This document shows positions 38,629 through 41,616 of a DNA stretch of 41,616 bases, piece by piece. The translations under genes were made by a program, and so were the position numbers. The notes under the pieces were generated by a model, which saw only the letters and a program-made list of their open reading frames with translations, ran no database searches and was not told the DNA's origin. The first letter of the stretch is position 1. Each line of letters opens with the position of its first letter. The stretch comes from Candidatus Moranbacteria bacterium UBA2282. Its GTDB lineage: Bacteria; Patescibacteriota; Minisyncoccia; Moranbacterales; UBA2206. The stretch spans positions 90,836 to 132,451 of the forward strand of contig DDWQ01000014.1 in NCBI GenBank assembly GCA_002345745.1, written 5' to 3'.

Positions 38629-39702
38629 ATGATGAAATTACATACCGAACAGCATATAAAAAACTTGATGAGACTCGTTGCTCAACAAGGTGCATCAGAC
38701 TTGCATTTAGTAGTCGGCAGATATCCAACACTGCGGGTTGATGGACGATTGATTCCTTTGAGTCAGGATGAGATTCTAACTCCTAGCGACACGCAAGCTA
38801 TGGCGGATATTATTTTAGATGAGGAAAGAAAGAAAACGTTTTTAGCAGAAGGACAAGTGGATTTGTCCTATAATTTCGAAGACAAGGCAAGATTTCGCGT
38901 GAATACATTTTTTCAACAAGGTCATGTTAGTATCGCAATGCGACTCATTCAGAAAGAAATTAAAAATTTAGAGCAATTAAACCTGCCAGAGGTGCTGTAT
39001 GATTTTACTAAATTTACTCAAGGACTTGTGTTGGTCGTTGGACCTGTTGGACATGGAAAATCAACAACTCTAGCGGCTCTTATTCAGGAAATAAATAGCA
39101 AGCAAGAAAAACATATTGTTACGATTGAAGATCCAATCGAATATATCTATGAGCAGAAACTGAGTATTGTAAATCAGCGGGAAGTCTATCAAGATTCTAA
39201 ATCTTTTGAATCTGCACTCAAGGCTATTTTTCGTGAGGATGCCAATGTGGTTTTAGTCGGTGAATTGCGAGATTTGGAAAGTATTAGTATGGCTATGACA
39301 GGTGCAGAGACAGGACATTTGATTTTTGCCACACTGCACACAAACGATGCAGCTCAAACGATTGATCGAATTGCGGATGTGTTTCCTTCACATCAACAAA
39401 ATCAAATTCGTTCCCAACTAGCTAGCTCACTACTCGGTGTTATTTCACAACGCTTAATTCCAAAAATTGATGGTGGTCGAATTCCAGCCGTGGAAATTAT
39501 GATAAAAAATCATGCTATTGGAAATTTAATTCGTGAGAACAAAGCGTATCAAATAGATAATGTTATTGAAACAAGTTCCGAACAAGGAATGATTTCTATG
39601 GATAAATCCCTAGCCGATTTAGTGAATCGAGGTATGATTTCGGTTGACACTGCCAACTCTTTTGCGAAAGATGTAAATGGCCTGCAATCATTACTTCAGT
39701 AA
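38629..39702 (+). CDS. pilT: Type IV pilus retraction ATPase PilT
   Basis: A 357-residue PilT of normal length; ATG at 38629 or the adjacent ATG at 38632. The N-terminal PAS-like domain is QQGASDLHLVVGRYPTLRVD. Walker A is GPVGHGKSTT (about 138), with His where PilT usually has Ser, but all P-loop positions kept. Asp and His boxes are TIEDPIEYIYEQKLS and AGAETGHLIFATLHTNDAAQ. The retraction ATPase lets the pili drive twitching and DNA uptake. It is 11 bases after the response regulator in the same operon. Confidence 0.95.
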   Translation: MMKLHTEQHIKNLMRLVAQQGASDLHLVVGRYPTLRVDGRLIPLSQDEILTPSDTQAMADIILDEERKKTFLAEGQVDLSYNFEDKARFRVNTFFQQGHVSIAMRLIQKEIKNLEQLNLPEVLYDFTKFTQGLVLVVGPVGHGKSTTLAALIQEINSKQEKHIVTIEDPIEYIYEQKLSIVNQREVYQDSKSFESALKAIFREDANVVLVGELRDLESISMAMTGAETGHLIFATLHTNDAAQTIDRIADVFPSHQQNQIRSQLASSLLGVISQRLIPKIDGGRIPAVEIMIKNHAIGNLIRENKAYQIDNVIETSSEQGMISMDKSLADLVNRGMISVDTANSFAKDVNGLQSLLQ

Positions 39703-39731
39703 ATTTGCTTACATTTTTATTATTTTTAGTG

Positions 39732-39737
39732 TATAAT
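39732..39737 (+). promoter_or_regulatory. Candidate -10 box for pilC-pilin
   Basis: A perfect TATAAT in the 157-bp gap between pilT and pilC; TTACAT 17 bp upstream is a poor -35. It would allow separate expression of pilC and the pilin. Confidence 0.4.
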
Positions 39738-39859
39738 TTAAGTGCAACATTAGAATGATTTAAAAACTCTGACAGGAAATATAAAAAAACAAAATTAACT
39801 AATTTAAAAAAAGAATCTAGAATAGTTTAAAAATTATTATTGAGGTTCTGTCATTAGAG

Positions 39860-41074
39860 ATGAAATTCATTTTTAAGGCCAAAAACAAAAACGGAGAAGT
39901 CAAAGAGGGAAATATTGAAGCAGCCAATAATAATGCTGCGGTTGAATTATTGCAAAAAAATAATTTATTTCCACTGAGCATCAGGCTGGAATCGGAGAGC
40001 GATCCAATTGAGAAAATCTTTCTAAGTTACTTTGATAGAATTAATAGCAAGGAATTAATGATTTTTTTTCGGCAACTTGCAATTCTTATTGAAGCAAAAG
40101 TTCCCATTGTGTCTTCCTTGATGGCTATTAGCGAACAAACAGAAAATAAATTTTTTAAAACAATAATTACTGAATTAATTGCTGATATTCAGGATGGTCT
40201 GCCTCTTTCTGATGCTATGAAAAAACACAAGCAAGTGTTTTCTATTCTGTCTATTAACATTGTTAAAGCTGGTGAAATTTCAGGTAATCTCAGAAAATCA
40301 GTGGAATATATTGCTGATAATATTGAGAAGAATTACAAATTAACAAGCAAGGTTAAATCGGCAATGATGTATCCGATGATTGTTATGCTGGTGTTTTTTG
40401 TAATCGCATTTTTGGTAGTTACAATTGTTGTTCCAAAACTGACAGTAATGATAAAGAGTATGGGCTCGGAGGTTGTTGTGCCTTGGTACACTACACTGGT
40501 GATTAATGTCAGTGATTTTATGGCACAATATTGGTGGGTGGTCCTAGTCGTTGTAATCTTTTTTATAGGTGAACTTTTCTATTATCTCAAAACGCCGGAT
40601 GGTTCACGAGAATGGGATCAAATAAAAATAAAACTGCCTATTTTTGGTAAAATTTATCAAAATTTATATGTTACTCGTTTTGCTGATAATCTAGCTATTC
40701 TCCTCGTGGGTGGCATTCCAATTATTCAGGCACTTACAATTGTTAGCTCAGTAATTGATAATGTTGTTTATAAGGAAATATTTTTAAAAGCGGCTGATGA
40801 GGTTCGTGTTGGTGGCACAATCAGTAATGTTTTACGCAAGTCTGTCTATATCCCATCAATTGTGTCACAAATGGTGAGAATTGGTGAAGAATCAGGTCAG
40901 ATAGATTTGGTTTTGAATCACGTGGCTAATTTCTATGAACAAGAAGTTGATACTGCGACAAAAAACCTTTCAACCCTGATTGAACCAGTGCTAATGGTTA
41001 TCATCGGAATCGGCGTAGCGTTCTTGGCTTTTTCAGTTATTATGCCAATTTATAACTTAGCTGGGCAGTTATAA
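39860..41074 (+). CDS. pilC: Type IV pilus inner-membrane platform protein PilC
   Basis: A 404-residue PilC/GspF protein with two repeats of the T2SSF domain. The first domain is about 60-185 (FFRQLAILIEAKVPIVSSLM; ILSINIVKAGEISGNLRKSV) and the second about 265-390 (FADNLAILLVGGIPIIQALT; VSQMVRIGEESGQIDLVLNH). Transmembrane segments lie at about 168-190, 218-240 and 372-395. It begins MKFIFKAKNKNGEVKEGNIE, the usual start of these proteins. It couples the motors to the pilin pool. The pilin gene follows after 30 bp. Confidence 0.95.
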   Translation: MKFIFKAKNKNGEVKEGNIEAANNNAAVELLQKNNLFPLSIRLESESDPIEKIFLSYFDRINSKELMIFFRQLAILIEAKVPIVSSLMAISEQTENKFFKTIITELIADIQDGLPLSDAMKKHKQVFSILSINIVKAGEISGNLRKSVEYIADNIEKNYKLTSKVKSAMMYPMIVMLVFFVIAFLVVTIVVPKLTVMIKSMGSEVVVPWYTTLVINVSDFMAQYWWVVLVVVIFFIGELFYYLKTPDGSREWDQIKIKLPIFGKIYQNLYVTRFADNLAILLVGGIPIIQALTIVSSVIDNVVYKEIFLKAADEVRVGGTISNVLRKSVYIPSIVSQMVRIGEESGQIDLVLNHVANFYEQEVDTATKNLSTLIEPVLMVIIGIGVAFLAFSVIMPIYNLAGQL

Positions 41075-41104
41075 TTTTTTAAATAAAAATATAAATAAAA
41101 AAAT

Positions 41105-41509
41105 ATGAGTATGAACAAAAAAGGTTTCACTCTAATCGAACTGTTGATTGTCATCGCCATCATCGGCATTCTGGCGTCAATTGTTTTGGTGAGTTTGAAT
41201 GCAGCGAGAACAAAAGCTAAGGACGCTTCATTTAAATCAACCGCCGCGAGTATTCAGCCAGGATTAATAGTATGCTGTAATGAAGATACTGCCATACTTG
41301 CAGACCCTGTTGGTCCAGGTGATGAAATATGCTCAGATAATAACGGAATAATGTATCCAGTAGATTCTGCTATGACTGGTGTTTTGGTAGATACTAATTG
41401 TCAAGCTGATGGTTCATATCAAGTCACAATAACACCGGGTACCGATAATACTGGCACATGTCAAGACGCAATAATTACAAATACAGGAACCACTTTTACT
41501 AATTGTTAA
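41105..41509 (+). CDS. Type IV major pilin-like prepilin
   Basis: A 134-residue prepilin. The leader MSMNKKG is cleaved before FTLIELLIVIAIIGILASIV, giving Phe +1 and Glu +5. The long hydrophobic helix continues to about residue 55, with the usual LNAARTKAKDASFKSTAASI. The small head has five cysteines (CCNEDT, ICSDNN, NCQADG, TCQDAI), one or two disulphides likely, plus a C-terminal Cys. Size and its place after PilC suggest the major pilin (PilA-type). The ATG at 41111 is an alternative start. Confidence 0.9.
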   Translation: MSMNKKGFTLIELLIVIAIIGILASIVLVSLNAARTKAKDASFKSTAASIQPGLIVCCNEDTAILADPVGPGDEICSDNNGIMYPVDSAMTGVLVDTNCQADGSYQVTITPGTDNTGTCQDAIITNTGTTFTNC

Positions 41510-41616
41510 GACATTTACTGGGCATTGAGTACGGCACGTAGTTTAGATAAATGATTTTTTAAATAGAATAAGGAATAATGTCCCAGTGGGGATAACTAGA
41601 AAGGCAGGTGAATATA

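Noticed and set aside
1..41616. CRISPR array, rRNA genes or a transposase
   Set aside because: No regularly spaced identical repeats, no rRNA-like conserved blocks and no transposase or integrase motifs were found on reading both strands.
1..41616. UGA recoding as in Gracilibacteria/Absconditabacteria
   Set aside because: Several well-defined genes end in TGA at the expected length (for example the first pilN), and no family is interrupted by in-frame TGA.

Overview
The window looks like a chromosomal segment of an AT-rich Candidate Phyla Radiation (Patescibacteria, Parcubacteria-like) bacterium. This is inferred from gene content and style. Type IV pilus genes dominate both ends, genes are short and tightly packed, a VanW-domain protein and a RhuM remnant are present, several operons appear to start with leaderless mRNAs, and tRNA genes mostly lack an encoded CCA. 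TGA acts as an ordinary stop, so this is not a lineage that recodes UGA. No rRNA, CRISPR array, transposase or integrase was seen.

Layout. (1) 1-5.8 kb: pilus locus 1 on the plus strand, with three surface or prepilin-like proteins, then PilM, PilN, PilO and a small membrane protein. (2) 5.8-10.8 kb, minus strand: methyltransferase, four tRNAs (Arg, His, Lys, Arg), a VanW-domain protein, Hsp20, a PrsW-like membrane protease and TsaD. (3) 10.9-12.5 kb: orphan genes around tRNA-Glu, with repeated tRNA 3'-end/hairpin modules and GC-rich repeats. (4) 12.5-16.9 kb: DedA, alpha/beta hydrolase, GT4 and GT2 glycosyltransferases, probably envelope functions. (5) 17-20.5 kb: broken RhuM gene, two orphan genes with very strong Shine-Dalgarno sites, a Pif1-like helicase and a GIY-YIG protein. 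(6) 20.5-26.05 kb: a defence island, lexA-like repressor / fused nuclease-methyltransferase / Abi_C-HEPN-like protein / HsdS / DUF1508 protein. It is bracketed by a 37-bp direct repeat of the recG 3' end. (7) 26-33.7 kb: recG, tRNA-Ser, a membrane protein, tRNA-Arg, tRNA-Ser, two small orphans, comF and clpC. (8) 34-41.6 kb: pilus locus 2, PilM-PilN-PilO-PilB-response regulator-PilT-PilC-pilin.

Main points. The defence island pairs a BcgI-like restriction-modification polypeptide and its specificity subunit with a putative HEPN RNase. It sits directly behind a self-cleaving LexA-type repressor, has no HsdR motor, and appears to have entered at the recG 3' end. GC-rich palindromes lie in frame inside tsaD, recG and comF, resembling the protein-coding palindromic elements known from Rickettsia. 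A recurring arrangement (-10 box, exactly six bases, ATG) suggests leaderless transcription of lexA, dedA, the pif1-like gene, the VanW gene, recG and perhaps others. All positions and repeat matches were read by eye; no database search or computation was run.
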